This document shows positions 29,302 through 38,737 of a stretch of DNA of 64,000 nucleotides, one piece after another. How positions within the stretch are numbered: the stretch's first letter is position 1; every line of letters starts with the position of its first letter. The DNA lies in contig NZ_CP017659.1 of assembly GCF_015326965.1 (NCBI RefSeq), positions 3,662,501 through 3,726,500 on the forward strand, read 5' to 3'. Under the pieces are notes generated by a model. It had not been told where the DNA came from, ran no database searches, and worked only from the letters and a program-made list of their open reading frames with translations. This DNA is from Paenibacillus sp. JZ16. GTDB taxonomy: Bacteria; Bacillota; Bacilli; Paenibacillales; Paenibacillaceae. A program made the translations under genes and the position numbers.

Positions 29302-30209
29302 GATTTCACCTCCACTCCACCTGAAGATTGCGTTATCGTTGCTGGACGAATAGGCTTAAGCCGGTTCATAAGCAAGGATAGGAGCAATTTTAAACCCACG
29401 CCTGCATAGACGGCTCCATTAACGAATATGTTGTATTTCTGCCGGTAATGCTTCCGATGAAAAAGAATCATCGCGCGATGGAACTCATAAATAATCTTGA
29501 ACGGCCTGCGCCGGGCGCTGCCGCCTTTATAATGGATAATCGTGGTCCGAGGATAATAGTGAATGCCCCATCCCGCCTGCTTGATGCGGTAACACCAGTC
29601 AATATCTTCCCCGTACATAAAAAACGTCTCATCCAGCCCGCCTACCTGCTCAATCGTCTCGCGACGTACCAGCATGAACGCACCAACCAAACAATCCACC
29701 GGATACTCGACGTCCGGATTCAAATACCCCAATTGATACTGGTTAAACTCCGGCTTGTTCGGGAACAGCTTGCTGAGCCCGAAGGCATAGTAAAAGGAAG
29801 CCGAAGGCGTCGGGAACCCTCTTTTGCAGGCCTTATCCAGCGAACCGTCCGGGAGGACGATTTTACATCCAGAGACCCCAACGATCGGATTGTAGTCCAT
29901 AAAAGCGACCATCGTCTGGATCGTATCCTGCTGGATAATCGTGTCGGAATTCAGCAGCAGCATATAGCGACCTTGCGCCATTTCCATCCCCTGATTGTTC
30001 GCTTTGGCAAAGCCGGTATTCTCCGTGTTCTCGATCAGCTTGACCTGCGGGAATAACTCTCGGATGGTCTGAACCGACTCGTCCTTCGAGTTGTTATCAA
30101 TCAAAATGATTTCGTATGTATATTCCGTCTCTGATGCAAACACGGATCGCAAACAGTCCACCGTCAGCTGACAGGTATTGTAGTTCACGATTAAAATGCT
30201 TAAATCCAT
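29298..30209 (-). CDS. GT2 glycosyltransferase, rhamnosyltransferase-like
   Basis: A 303-aa inverting GT-A enzyme. It starts with LSILIVNYNTCQLTVDCL, has the nucleotide-binding NTGFAKANNQGM, an LLNSDT metal motif and EDIDWCYRIKQAG. These are typical of WbbL-like dTDP-rhamnosyltransferases that add an early rhamnose to a lipid-linked glycan; the exact acceptor is inference. A C-terminal hydrophobic helix may hold it at the membrane. It overlaps the initiating transferase gene by 4 bases, consistent with acting next in the pathway, and rmlACBD upstream would supply dTDP-L-rhamnose. Confidence 0.88.
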   Translation of the reverse strand: MDLSILIVNYNTCQLTVDCLRSVFASETEYTYEIILIDNNSKDESVQTIRELFPQVKLIENTENTGFAKANNQGMEMAQGRYMLLLNSDTIIQQDTIQTMVAFMDYNPIVGVSGCKIVLPDGSLDKACKRGFPTPSASFYYAFGLSKLFPNKPEFNQYQLGYLNPDVEYPVDCLVGAFMLVRRETIEQVGGLDETFFMYGEDIDWCYRIKQAGWGIHYYPRTTIIHYKGGSARRRPFKIIYEFHRAMILFHRKHYRQKYNIFVNGAVYAGVGLKLLLSLLMNRLKPIRPATITQSSGGVEVKS

Positions 30210-30319
30210 TGCATAACGTCTCCTGACAAATATAGTAATCTATCGACATTATAGCATAGTTCGCGGGGAAATAAGGAATATCAAGGAATAAGTTTGCTCT
30301 GTCCTCTTCCATTCAACTC

Positions 30320-31249
30320 TCATATAAACCCGATCAAAATAAAAAACTTGAACAACAAACTCTCTGCCTTGGATTGTCTGTACAATTTGCTCTTGCGCGC
30401 ATAATGTAATCTATCGATGAATTTTGTGCGAGATGCGAGAAATAACTCCAGCTGTTCTTTCAGTTCTCCAGTCAATCGCGATCCATAGATTCGATGAAAC
30501 TCGCTCGCTTGTTTATGCAGCAAGTCTTTGCCTGTATGCCTCTTAAAACTGGCCCATTTGCTCTTCAACTTACCCACGATGGAGTTACTGCCTCCTACCA
30601 CATTATTATTGTGCTGACGGTATAACATGGACGGCGTGTTATCGTAGATTACGGTTCCAAATGCGGATACGAGCAGGTAGAACCACCAATCGTGCATAAG
30701 AACCTTTTGGCTGTCCACCGATTTACTATTTATAAACAGGTTTCTTGTTGATCGATTCATCGTAATCGTTGCGCCAATGGCAATATTCTCGTATAACGCA
30801 TTGAAGAAAGAAGGCTCCTGAGCAGGAGGTTTAGGCCATGCACCTTTCCGGTTTAACTCGTCATCCGCAAGGTAGGTCGATGTAAATACCATCGCCGGTA
30901 CTTCTGTATATATAGATGAATTCAAACGTGCTATAGCATGCTCTACCTTATGATCAAGCCACACATCATCCTGGTCACAAAAACAGTAGTAATCAACTTC
31001 GGCGTCTGCAGCACGCAGCAATTCAAAGAAGCTGGACACAACGCCAACATTTGATCCTTTTATGAGCTTGATCTTGTCTGGATGTGTTGTCACCCATTGG
31101 TCGAGAAGCTCCATCGTTTTATCAGTCGACCCATCGTCTCTTATCAGGATGGAGACAGTAGCATACGTCTGATTAAGAATACTCTGGATTTGCTCGGATA
31201 TATATTGTTCGCCGTTATAGGCGGATAACAATACTTGCACTTTTTTCAT
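30320..31249 (-). CDS. GT2 glycosyltransferase
   Basis: A 309-aa GT-A family 2 enzyme (VQVLLSAYNGEQYISEQIQS, IRDDGSTDKT, YYCFCDQDDVW, MHDWWFYL). The DQDD motif binds the metal-nucleotide. This subgroup is common in rhamnan and capsule clusters; donor and linkage are not readable. GGAGG lies 7 bases before the ATG. It is the first gene after the terminator behind rmlD, so it may belong to a separate or partly read-through transcript with the next two genes. Confidence 0.88.
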   Translation of the reverse strand: MKKVQVLLSAYNGEQYISEQIQSILNQTYATVSILIRDDGSTDKTMELLDQWVTTHPDKIKLIKGSNVGVVSSFFELLRAADAEVDYYCFCDQDDVWLDHKVEHAIARLNSSIYTEVPAMVFTSTYLADDELNRKGAWPKPPAQEPSFFNALYENIAIGATITMNRSTRNLFINSKSVDSQKVLMHDWWFYLLVSAFGTVIYDNTPSMLYRQHNNNVVGGSNSIVGKLKSKWASFKRHTGKDLLHKQASEFHRIYGSRLTGELKEQLELFLASRTKFIDRLHYARKSKLYRQSKAESLLFKFFILIGFI

Positions 31250-31332
31250 ACGGGAACCTCCGGAAAAAATACATTGGCTTCATACTTTTGTAATTCATTA
31301 GATCTACAAGTGGTTTTAGGGAAGAGGTTAAT

Positions 31333-31359
31333 AAAAAAACCTGATCATACAGATCAGGT
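31333..31359 (-). terminator. Terminator after rmlACBD
   Basis: Perfect 8-bp stem ACCTGATC / GATCAGGT with a 5-base loop, ending on the minus strand in T7, 18 bases after the rmlD stop. It splits the glycan cluster into two transcripts or lowers expression of the last three genes. Confidence 0.85.
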
Positions 31360-31376
31360 CTCTAACATCGCTGTAT

Positions 31377-32261
31377 TCACTTTAAGTATAGTTCAGGGCG
31401 CTGCTTCATATCCAGCATAAACTGCTTCAGCCCTTCACGCCAATGTGGCAAATCCTCAAATTGGTTTAGACGGATAGCCAGGTGATCCATCGTTGAATTG
31501 GCCGGACGTGGAGCGGGTCTGGGAAACTCTTCAGTAGTGCAAGGCTGCAATTCAGCTGTTATGGTAAGTCCCAATTGTTCACGAGCCTCTTCAAAAATGG
31601 CGCTAGTAAACTCATACCAAGTACAAGAACCACTGTTGGAGGCATGATATATACCGTATTTTTCAGTGGAGATGAGGTTTAACAAAAATTGTGCCAGATC
31701 TACTGTGTAGGTGGGGGAACCCTTTTGATCGTTAACCACCCTTAATAACGGTTTTTCCTGACCTAGACGGAGCATCGTTTTCACAAAGTTATTCCCATGC
31801 AGGCCGAACAGCCACGATGTTCGTACAATAAACCAACGAGAGCAAAAACTCTGAACCATTTGCTCCCCAGCAAGCTTCGATTTTCCATAAACGCTTTGCG
31901 GGTGGGGGAAATCATGCTCTATATAAGGCCTCTCGGTTGTACCACTAAAAACGTAATCCGTGCTAATAAATACGATCTTGGCATCGATTTTTTCGGCAGC
32001 GAGAGCCATGTTTCTAGTACCTATTGCATTCACGACATAAGCAGCTTCCACATCCGTCTCTGCAGCATCTACTGCCGTATAAGCGGCACAATGAATGATC
32101 CAGTCGGGTCGGCGAGTTGAACTTACTTGGAGGCATTGATCTAGGTCCGTTATGTTTAGTTCTTTTCTACCGCAGCTAAAAACTTCATGACCAGCTAGGT
32201 TAAATATCCGTGCAATATCCTGCCCTAGCTGACCATGTGCTCCTGTGATTAATACCTTCAT
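31377..32261 (-). CDS. rfbD: dTDP-4-dehydrorhamnose reductase
   Basis: A 294-aa NAD(P)H-dependent short-chain reductase (RmlD), the last step to dTDP-L-rhamnose. It shows the GAHGQLGQD nucleotide-binding turn, CAAYTAVDAAE, the STDYVFSG motif and the YGKSKLAGE catalytic Tyr/Lys. It overlaps rfbB by 4 bases (ATGA). Confidence 0.95.
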   Translation of the reverse strand: MKVLITGAHGQLGQDIARIFNLAGHEVFSCGRKELNITDLDQCLQVSSTRRPDWIIHCAAYTAVDAAETDVEAAYVVNAIGTRNMALAAEKIDAKIVFISTDYVFSGTTERPYIEHDFPHPQSVYGKSKLAGEQMVQSFCSRWFIVRTSWLFGLHGNNFVKTMLRLGQEKPLLRVVNDQKGSPTYTVDLAQFLLNLISTEKYGIYHASNSGSCTWYEFTSAIFEEAREQLGLTITAELQPCTTEEFPRPAPRPANSTMDHLAIRLNQFEDLPHWREGLKQFMLDMKQRPELYLK

Positions 32262-33280
32262 CCGTTCCCACCCAAACGGCTGCCATACTGCTGGGTCAAA
32301 TAATCACGATATGCGCCGGATTGAATTCTCGTCCACCACTCATTGTTGCTCAAATACCACTGAATCGTTTCCTTAATGCCTGTCTCGAAGTTGTGCTTTG
32401 GCTTCCAGCCCAGCTCATTCATTATTTTTGTAGGATCAATGCCATAACGTCGGTCATGGCCTGGACGGTCTGCTACATAAGTGATCAATGATTCCGGCTT
32501 CCCGAGCTCTTCCAAAATCGTTTTTACGATATGCAGATTGGTCCGCTCATTGTTCCCCCCGATATTATAAACCTCGCCCAACTTCCCTTGATGAATAACC
32601 AGATCGATCGCACTACAATGATCCTCAACATACAGCCAATCGCGGATATTCAGGCCGTCACCGTATATAGGTAGAGATTCATCATTTAGGGAACGAGAGA
32701 TAATAAGAGGGATCAGCTTCTCAGGGAATTGATATGGACCATAGTTATTCGAGCAGCGAGTGATGTTAACTGGAAGACCAAAGGTCTCATGATAAGCCCT
32801 TACAAGCAGATCCCCACCTGCCTTGCTGGCTGAATAAGGACTGTTAGGAGCAAGTGGCGTGGTTTCAGAGAACAAACCGGTTTCGCCCAAGGACCCATAT
32901 ACTTCATCCGTGGATACTTGAACAAATTTGGTCACGCCATATTTTTTGGCTGCATCCAGAAGGACTTGTGTACCCAGCACATTGGTGTTCACAAAGATTT
33001 CCGGTTCCAAGATGCTGCGATCTACGTGTGATTCTGCTGCGAAATTAACCACCACATCGATGCCTTGTTGAAAAATCGCATCTACTGATGGTTTGTCAGC
33101 AATATCTGCTTTCACGAACGAGTAGTTTGGGTGGTATTGTACGGATTTTAAATTTTCAAGGTTGCCTGCATACGTAAGTGCATCCATATTCACGATCTGG
33201 TAATCGGGATACTGCTGCATCATATACAAAATGAAGTTACTGCCGATAAAACCGGCACCGCCGGTAACAAGAAGTTTCAT
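32258..33280 (-). CDS. rfbB: dTDP-glucose 4,6-dehydratase
   Basis: A 340-aa extended SDR enzyme (RmlB) converting dTDP-glucose to dTDP-4-keto-6-deoxyglucose. NAD-binding GGAGFIGSNF, FAAESHVDRSI, STDEVYGSL, the catalytic YSASKAGGD, and TRCSNNYGPYQFPEKLIPL are all present. It lies 12 bases after rfbC. Confidence 0.96.
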   Translation of the reverse strand: MKLLVTGGAGFIGSNFILYMMQQYPDYQIVNMDALTYAGNLENLKSVQYHPNYSFVKADIADKPSVDAIFQQGIDVVVNFAAESHVDRSILEPEIFVNTNVLGTQVLLDAAKKYGVTKFVQVSTDEVYGSLGETGLFSETTPLAPNSPYSASKAGGDLLVRAYHETFGLPVNITRCSNNYGPYQFPEKLIPLIISRSLNDESLPIYGDGLNIRDWLYVEDHCSAIDLVIHQGKLGEVYNIGGNNERTNLHIVKTILEELGKPESLITYVADRPGHDRRYGIDPTKIMNELGWKPKHNFETGIKETIQWYLSNNEWWTRIQSGAYRDYLTQQYGSRLGGNG

Positions 33281-33292
33281 CCGAACTGCCCC

Positions 33293-33841
33293 CTAGTCAA
33301 AATTGATCTCTGCGTCTTTCAGCAGTGGGTGCCGCTGGTCTTTATCCGATAGTATCGGATTCGACATTGGCCAATCAATCCCCAAAGCTGGATCATTCCA
33401 TAATATGCCGCGGTCATTCTCAGGGGAATAATATTCATCGACTTTATAAAGAACCTGGGTGCTCGGCACCAGCGTACAAAAACCATGTGCGAAGCCCTTA
33501 GGAACAAGCAGCTGACGATGGTTATGCTCGCTCAAGATGACACCAATCCACTGACCAAAGGTAGGAGAGCTTTTTCTAATATCTACGATCACATCGTAAA
33601 TTGCACCTGTTAGGACACGTATGAGTTTGGTTTGAGCCTTAGGGTTGAGCTGATAATGAAGACCACGCAAAACACCAGCTTCTGCGGATAAAGATTGGTT
33701 GTCTTGGATGAAGTTATAGGCAATGCCATGTTGTTTAAAAAGTGAATTGTTGTAACTCTCCATAAAAAAACCCCGGTGATCGCCGTGGACCACCGGTTCA
33801 AGTACAAAGGCGTCTGTGAGTTTTAAAGGAGTTACGTTCAT
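33293..33841 (-). CDS. rfbC: dTDP-4-dehydrorhamnose 3,5-epimerase
   Basis: A 182-aa cupin-fold epimerase (RmlC). It has the HGDHRGFFMESYN start, QDNQSLS, the catalytic His in LRGLHYQ, VDIRKSSPTFGQW and LLVPKGFAHGF. It converts the 4-keto-6-deoxyglucose to the L-rhamno form. Lies 18 bases after rfbA. Confidence 0.95.
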   Translation of the reverse strand: MNVTPLKLTDAFVLEPVVHGDHRGFFMESYNNSLFKQHGIAYNFIQDNQSLSAEAGVLRGLHYQLNPKAQTKLIRVLTGAIYDVIVDIRKSSPTFGQWIGVILSEHNHRQLLVPKGFAHGFCTLVPSTQVLYKVDEYYSPENDRGILWNDPALGIDWPMSNPILSDKDQRHPLLKDAEINFD

Positions 33842-33859
33842 CTTTCAATTCCTCCCTAA

Positions 33860-34603
33860 CTACAGTTTAAGTTTTCCGAAATCATCACCGAATCGAACAT
33901 CTCTAGCCAACTCATTGGCCCGAGCGAGCGACGCATGCGTTCCCGCATCCGTCCACCAGCCTTGAAGCGTATCAAAGGTAAGCTCTTCTCGTTCAATATA
34001 TGCATTGTTGACGTCTGTGATTTCCAATTCGCCACGAGCTGATGGTTTCAACGTCTTAATAATATCAAAAACCCTATCATCATACATATATATTCCCGTG
34101 ACAGCATAATTGGACTTAGGCTGTTCCGGTTTTTCTTCAATGGAAATGATTTGGCTGCCTTGGATTTCCGGAACACCAAAACGGTTAGGATCAGGAACTT
34201 CCTTAATTAGGATCTTGGCACCGGACATTTGGCTTTGAAAGTTAGCCACATACGTGGAGATATCATCCTCAAACACGTTATCGCCGAGGATGACCGCCAC
34301 TGATTCGCCATTTGCAAATTGCTCTGCAAGGTTCAACGCTTGAGCAATGCCTCCTGCTTCATCCTGCACTTTATATGTGAAGGAAACCCCCATTTCGCTA
34401 CCGCTACCTAATAGGTTTACTACATCCCCCATGTGGTCCTTCCCCGTCACAATGAGTATGTCTGTAAGGCCAGCTTGACGGAGTTTATACACAGGGTAGA
34501 AGATCATTGGATATGCGCCAACTGGCAGAAGGTGTTTATTGGTGACTTTGGTTAAGGGATAGAGGCGTGAGCCTGTTCCGCCTGCTAAAATAATTCCTTT
34601 CAT
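33860..34603 (-). CDS. rfbA: Glucose-1-phosphate thymidylyltransferase
   Basis: A 247-aa RmlA that makes dTDP-glucose. It has the GGTGSRLYPLT signature, ILGDNVFEDD, and VTGIYMYD. It is the short form, lacking the C-terminal extension of the roughly 290-aa enterobacterial RmlA; short forms are known in Gram-positive rml clusters. The ATG at 34603 is preferred (AAGGTG upstream); a GTG at 34612 is also in frame. It opens the rmlA-C-B-D order. Confidence 0.93.
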   Translation of the reverse strand: MKGIILAGGTGSRLYPLTKVTNKHLLPVGAYPMIFYPVYKLRQAGLTDILIVTGKDHMGDVVNLLGSGSEMGVSFTYKVQDEAGGIAQALNLAEQFANGESVAVILGDNVFEDDISTYVANFQSQMSGAKILIKEVPDPNRFGVPEIQGSQIISIEEKPEQPKSNYAVTGIYMYDDRVFDIIKTLKPSARGELEITDVNNAYIEREELTFDTLQGWWTDAGTHASLARANELARDVRFGDDFGKLKL

Positions 34604-34667
34604 TCGCGGCACCTTCTTCCGTCTAAAAAAAATTTAAACATAAAATTTTTTAAGGGAAATTATAGAC

Positions 34668-37600
34668 TTAATTTTGATGTGCCAAGCTTTTCAAAATGTT
34701 ATTTATTTCCTTACCAACAGACTCCCATGTGTATTTATCTGATAAGAGCGAGTACCCCTGTTCTCCCATTTTTTCTCCAGCAGCCGGATTGTTCAATAAG
34801 TATTGAATATCCTCATGGAGTTTCTCTTTTCTACTCGTAATACCATTGAAGCCGTTTTGGACAAGCTCAACAAAAGCAGGACAATCCTCATTCACTATAA
34901 CCGGTTTTTTTTGCATCCACGCTTCCAAAATGACTATCCCAAAACTCTCACTACTACTCATTGTGACAAGCATTGAACACTTTTTAAGTGCCCCCAATAC
35001 TTCTTCACGTGTCAGCTCTCCAAAATAGAATACATTTTCGTTTTCTATGGGATCACCATCTTCATCTTTTCCCACAATAACTAGGTTGCATTTTTTAAAA
35101 TCACGGTTTATTTTCTCAACAGCATCTATAACCCAGCTATAATTTTTGGAACGAGCTTTTCTACCTAGAACCAATATGAATGGAAGTTCTAAATCAAACC
35201 TTTTTCTGAACAATGTATCATCTATATTCTGATACTCATCCTTACTTATTGCTCCACCTGGAAGACATATAGTATTCGCTCCTATTTTATTATAGAAAAG
35301 AGGGACTGACAGTTCTGGAGCTGCAATGACTTTATTAGCTTCTAATAAAGCATTGTAATATGAGTTCCAATGATAGAACTCATCATCTATGTGGTAATGA
35401 GGAAGTACAACTACTGGTTTATTATGTTTTTTTGAAAGTTCAACAGCTTTAATTGTCGTATTAAAGGGAACGCTATGTCCAAGAACAATGTCTACCTCCT
35501 TAATATGTACCTCTAACCATTTGTCCATCTCATTCGAAAGCGGTCCGCGAGTCCTTTGAAATAACTCATCCCAATGAGGATCCCTAGTTTTTGCTTGAGT
35601 AATAAGTCCTTCAATATATTCCTCATAATAATGTTGTTTAAGATAATCTTTATAACTATAATCTAATTGCAACTCTTTCGACTTATTGTTTACTTCAATT
35701 AATATTGATTCTATTCTTATTCCAAGACAACGTGGGTCTGAACCCTCTAAGTAATATGGATCCATTTCCAACTCAATGATTTCAGCCCCATTGGGTTTAA
35801 TAACAATCTCAAAACTACCATTAAGTTTTTCTTTCCTTAATATTTTGTTATTGTTCTTGAATAACACCTCCTTCTTTTCTGGAACACTCCCAATGAAAGT
35901 TAGAGTTTGAACGTTTTTTGTGTAAATATAGGCGTGATTTGATGACCAGATTGATGAATATTTTCCGCTATGTTCAGGGTAAAACCAGCCTCCAAGCAAA
36001 ATTGGAAACTCATACTTATGAATAAAATTCAACGAGAATCTTATAGATTCATGAACCCATTGATTAAATAACAGTTTGCTATTATCATACGCTATTTTGT
36101 CATCCAAGTTATAAACCGGAAACTTATAGATATGAGTATCCTTATAAGATTTATTATTAAAATCATCATCATAGGTATACTCATTGGAAAAATGAAATTT
36201 ATTATATATATATTCAATGTCTAATGTAGCAACATCTATAGAGAAATCCTCTATGTCATCTATTTTCTTGATAATGTTTAGAAGATAAGTCTCAGCTCCT
36301 CCAAGCGGAGGCTCAGTGTACCTGTATGTTAATACAAGCAACTTTTTCTTTTTCCTTTCAAAAACCTTTTCCATAATCAGGTTTTTATATCTTCTAGCCA
36401 ATACTTCCCACGAAAGATGGTTTTTAACGTATAGCCTTGCTTTCCTTCCTATTAATTCTTGTTGTTTTGAATCAGAAAGTAACTTCTTTAGATTCATTTG
36501 AAAATCCGTCAATTCGCTAATTACAGCATGGACATTATCCTCAATATCATATCCCCGTTTACCTATATTAGTAGTGAGGGTTGGTAATGAGTGTTCCATA
36601 TAATCTGCCAACTTTAAATTAGAACCTGATCCACCAGACATAGGATTAACAGCCACATCAGCCATTTGCATAATAAATTCCTTGTGAACATCATTTAATC
36701 TACCAAAAAGGATGACATTATCCGGATAATCACCTATAAGTGCATCACATACCGTTCCTATTATGACAAAGTATGCAGCTATATGTGGCGCTAATTCCTC
36801 TATAATAAACCTAGCAGCCTTTATGTTGGGAGGATGTCCACTTCCGACAAAAACAACCACCGGAAATCCATTGAATACAGCTTTTAAATTTTGAGTGTTG
36901 TTGATTTTTTTAGTTACTTCTACTCCATTTTTAACAGTTTCAATTTCAGTATTTTTATCCCCAATTAACTCCCTTAAACTATCATGATCTGTATCAGAAA
37001 CGCTTACAATAAATTCACTTTTTTGACAAGCTAAGTGTTCAATCTTGAACACTTGGTCATTTAGTTCTTTAAATCGAGGGTGTCCTACTAGCACTTCTCT
37101 TTTTAAAGTAATTTCCGAATTTAGGCTCTCATAAACAAAAGGTTTATCATCCTCTGCAAAGTTAGTAAGCATTACCATGTAAGGATGTACTAAAATAATT
37201 AGGTCTGCTGTTGAATACATTAATTTGTAAATTTTTTTCAAGAGTTCATTCTTTTCAACCATATAAGAAGTCACAATATCCGAAGCACTAATCCAGTATA
37301 AACTATTAACATTAATCTCTTCCTCTACATGCTCAGATGTTTTTGAGACTGAAATCTGCGAAAAACTATCAGTTATATCTTCTCTCACTATTCCTTTATT
37401 ATCATTTAGACACAACATATTAACTTGATAATATTTTGAAACGGCTGAGTATAGCTTATTAATTCTAATTTCTCCACCAGATGTAGGATTTGAAACTTCA
37501 AAATCATTTAGTAATAGAATGCTAGGTTTTTTCTTTAAATTACTTTGTAATAATTCCGAAAGCCTTAAACCAACCTTACCTACAATCTTTTCCCAAGAGA

Positions 37601-38720
37601 AATTTTCTAAGATATAACATTGACCGTTTAGCCCAATACTTTCTATCTTATCATCCCTCTCTTTTGAGAGAGTGTTTAAAACATCTGAAAAATTATCTTT
37701 TGTCGCCCTAAAGTAGTTCAATTCATCAGTTAAATTTAAGCCTCTAGCTCCAAACTCCGTAGATACGGTTGGTATACCAGCAGCAAGATATTCTATTATT
37801 TTCAAGTTAGTTCCAGCCCCTGAAAACATGGGGTTAATTGCTATACTTGAATTAGAGAACAGTTGATTTTTTTTCTCATCATCTATCAATCCTAATAATT
37901 TCACATTAGCTTGAGTTACATTCGTGAAATTGTTACAACATGCGCCGGCTACTAGAAATTCTATATCGGGACAACTAGGAGCCAAAGTAGTGAGAATGAA
38001 GTCAACTGCCTCCACATTTGGAGGATGTGCACTTCCTATAAAAAATGCTGTTAGTCTACCCTTTTCGACAGTACGAGTAATGTCCTTCCAATCATTTGGT
38101 TCAATTCCGTTAGGAGCTAGAAATATTTTCCGCAATTCTAGATTGTAATTATTCAAAAAGCTTATTTTTTCTTCTTCCGATATCACAAATACAACATCTG
38201 ATTTTTGTGCTAATTTACGCTCTAAATTATCAATATATTCAACATATTTACTAGCATTTTTCCCTTTCCAAGTTTGCCGGACTAGTTCTGTCTCATGATT
38301 ATAACTATTGTAGATTCTAGGCTTTTTATCTATTCCAAAAAAAACGTCGTAATTTAGCATATATGGGGAATCATGGATAATGAAATCACAATATTCGTAC
38401 AACTCTAGATACTTCTCATGATAATTGTTGTATTGCTCTGCGCTTAGTGCACAGACAAGTGCTGAAATCTCTGTGCCAACATCCTCTTTATCTAAATTAA
38501 AGTGTAGCGTATCATGAATACTTTGTTTAGGAACTCGATATTCTCGAAAATGATCATTATGGCAAATTACCTCTAATTCATGGTGAGAATATGTTGGAGA
38601 TAACAAAGTTACATCAATAGTTCTGCTTAATTCTTTATAAAAATTATAATATCTCAACTCTCCCCCACTAGTAGATGGATTAAATGCCGGGAAAAAGTTC
38701 ATAACTAAAGCCTTCTTCAT
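34668..38720 (-). CDS. Giant glycosyltransferase with three GT4 modules
   Basis: A 1350-aa cytoplasmic protein. Three GT-B modules follow one another: about 1-395 (STSGGELRYYNFY ... GSAHPPNVEAVDFI ... GAGTNLKIIEYLA), about 396-800 (NPTSGGEIRINKLY ... GSGHPPNIKAARFI ... GSGSNLKLADYM) and about 800-1350 (EPPLGGAETYLLNI ... LVLGRKARSKNYSW ... ESFGIVILEAWMQKKP). Modules 1 and 2 are clearly duplicates. Module 2 has Asp in place of the second Glu of the EX7E-like motif, so it may be weakened. Module 3 has the full ESFGIVILE and a beta-rich insertion with a DPRCLGIRI core between its two Rossmann folds. The ATG at 38720 follows AGGAGG by 5 bases. It probably builds the repeat unit with several linkages; donors could be GDP-rhamnose, GDP-mannose or dTDP-rhamnose. 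Confidence 0.85.
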   Translation of the reverse strand: MKKALVMNFFPAFNPSTSGGELRYYNFYKELSRTIDVTLLSPTYSHHELEVICHNDHFREYRVPKQSIHDTLHFNLDKEDVGTEISALVCALSAEQYNNYHEKYLELYEYCDFIIHDSPYMLNYDVFFGIDKKPRIYNSYNHETELVRQTWKGKNASKYVEYIDNLERKLAQKSDVVFVISEEEKISFLNNYNLELRKIFLAPNGIEPNDWKDITRTVEKGRLTAFFIGSAHPPNVEAVDFILTTLAPSCPDIEFLVAGACCNNFTNVTQANVKLLGLIDDEKKNQLFSNSSIAINPMFSGAGTNLKIIEYLAAGIPTVSTEFGARGLNLTDELNYFRATKDNFSDVLNTLSKERDDKIESIGLNGQCYILENFSWEKIVGKVGLRLSELLQSNLKKKPSILLLNDFEVSNPTSGGEIRINKLYSAVSKYYQVNMLCLNDNKGIVREDITDSFSQISVSKTSEHVEEEINVNSLYWISASDIVTSYMVEKNELLKKIYKLMYSTADLIILVHPYMVMLTNFAEDDKPFVYESLNSEITLKREVLVGHPRFKELNDQVFKIEHLACQKSEFIVSVSDTDHDSLRELIGDKNTEIETVKNGVEVTKKINNTQNLKAVFNGFPVVVFVGSGHPPNIKAARFIIEELAPHIAAYFVIIGTVCDALIGDYPDNVILFGRLNDVHKEFIMQMADVAVNPMSGGSGSNLKLADYMEHSLPTLTTNIGKRGYDIEDNVHAVISELTDFQMNLKKLLSDSKQQELIGRKARLYVKNHLSWEVLARRYKNLIMEKVFERKKKKLLVLTYRYTEPPLGGAETYLLNIIKKIDDIEDFSIDVATLDIEYIYNKFHFSNEYTYDDDFNNKSYKDTHIYKFPVYNLDDKIAYDNSKLLFNQWVHESIRFSLNFIHKYEFPILLGGWFYPEHSGKYSSIWSSNHAYIYTKNVQTLTFIGSVPEKKEVLFKNNNKILRKEKLNGSFEIVIKPNGAEIIELEMDPYYLEGSDPRCLGIRIESILIEVNNKSKELQLDYSYKDYLKQHYYEEYIEGLITQAKTRDPHWDELFQRTRGPLSNEMDKWLEVHIKEVDIVLGHSVPFNTTIKAVELSKKHNKPVVVLPHYHIDDEFYHWNSYYNALLEANKVIAAPELSVPLFYNKIGANTICLPGGAISKDEYQNIDDTLFRKRFDLELPFILVLGRKARSKNYSWVIDAVEKINRDFKKCNLVIVGKDEDGDPIENENVFYFGELTREEVLGALKKCSMLVTMSSSESFGIVILEAWMQKKPVIVNEDCPAFVELVQNGFNGITSRKEKLHEDIQYLLNNPAAGEKMGEQGYSLLSDKYTWESVGKEINNILKSLAHQN

Positions 38721-38737
38721 TCTTACCTCCTGATAAG

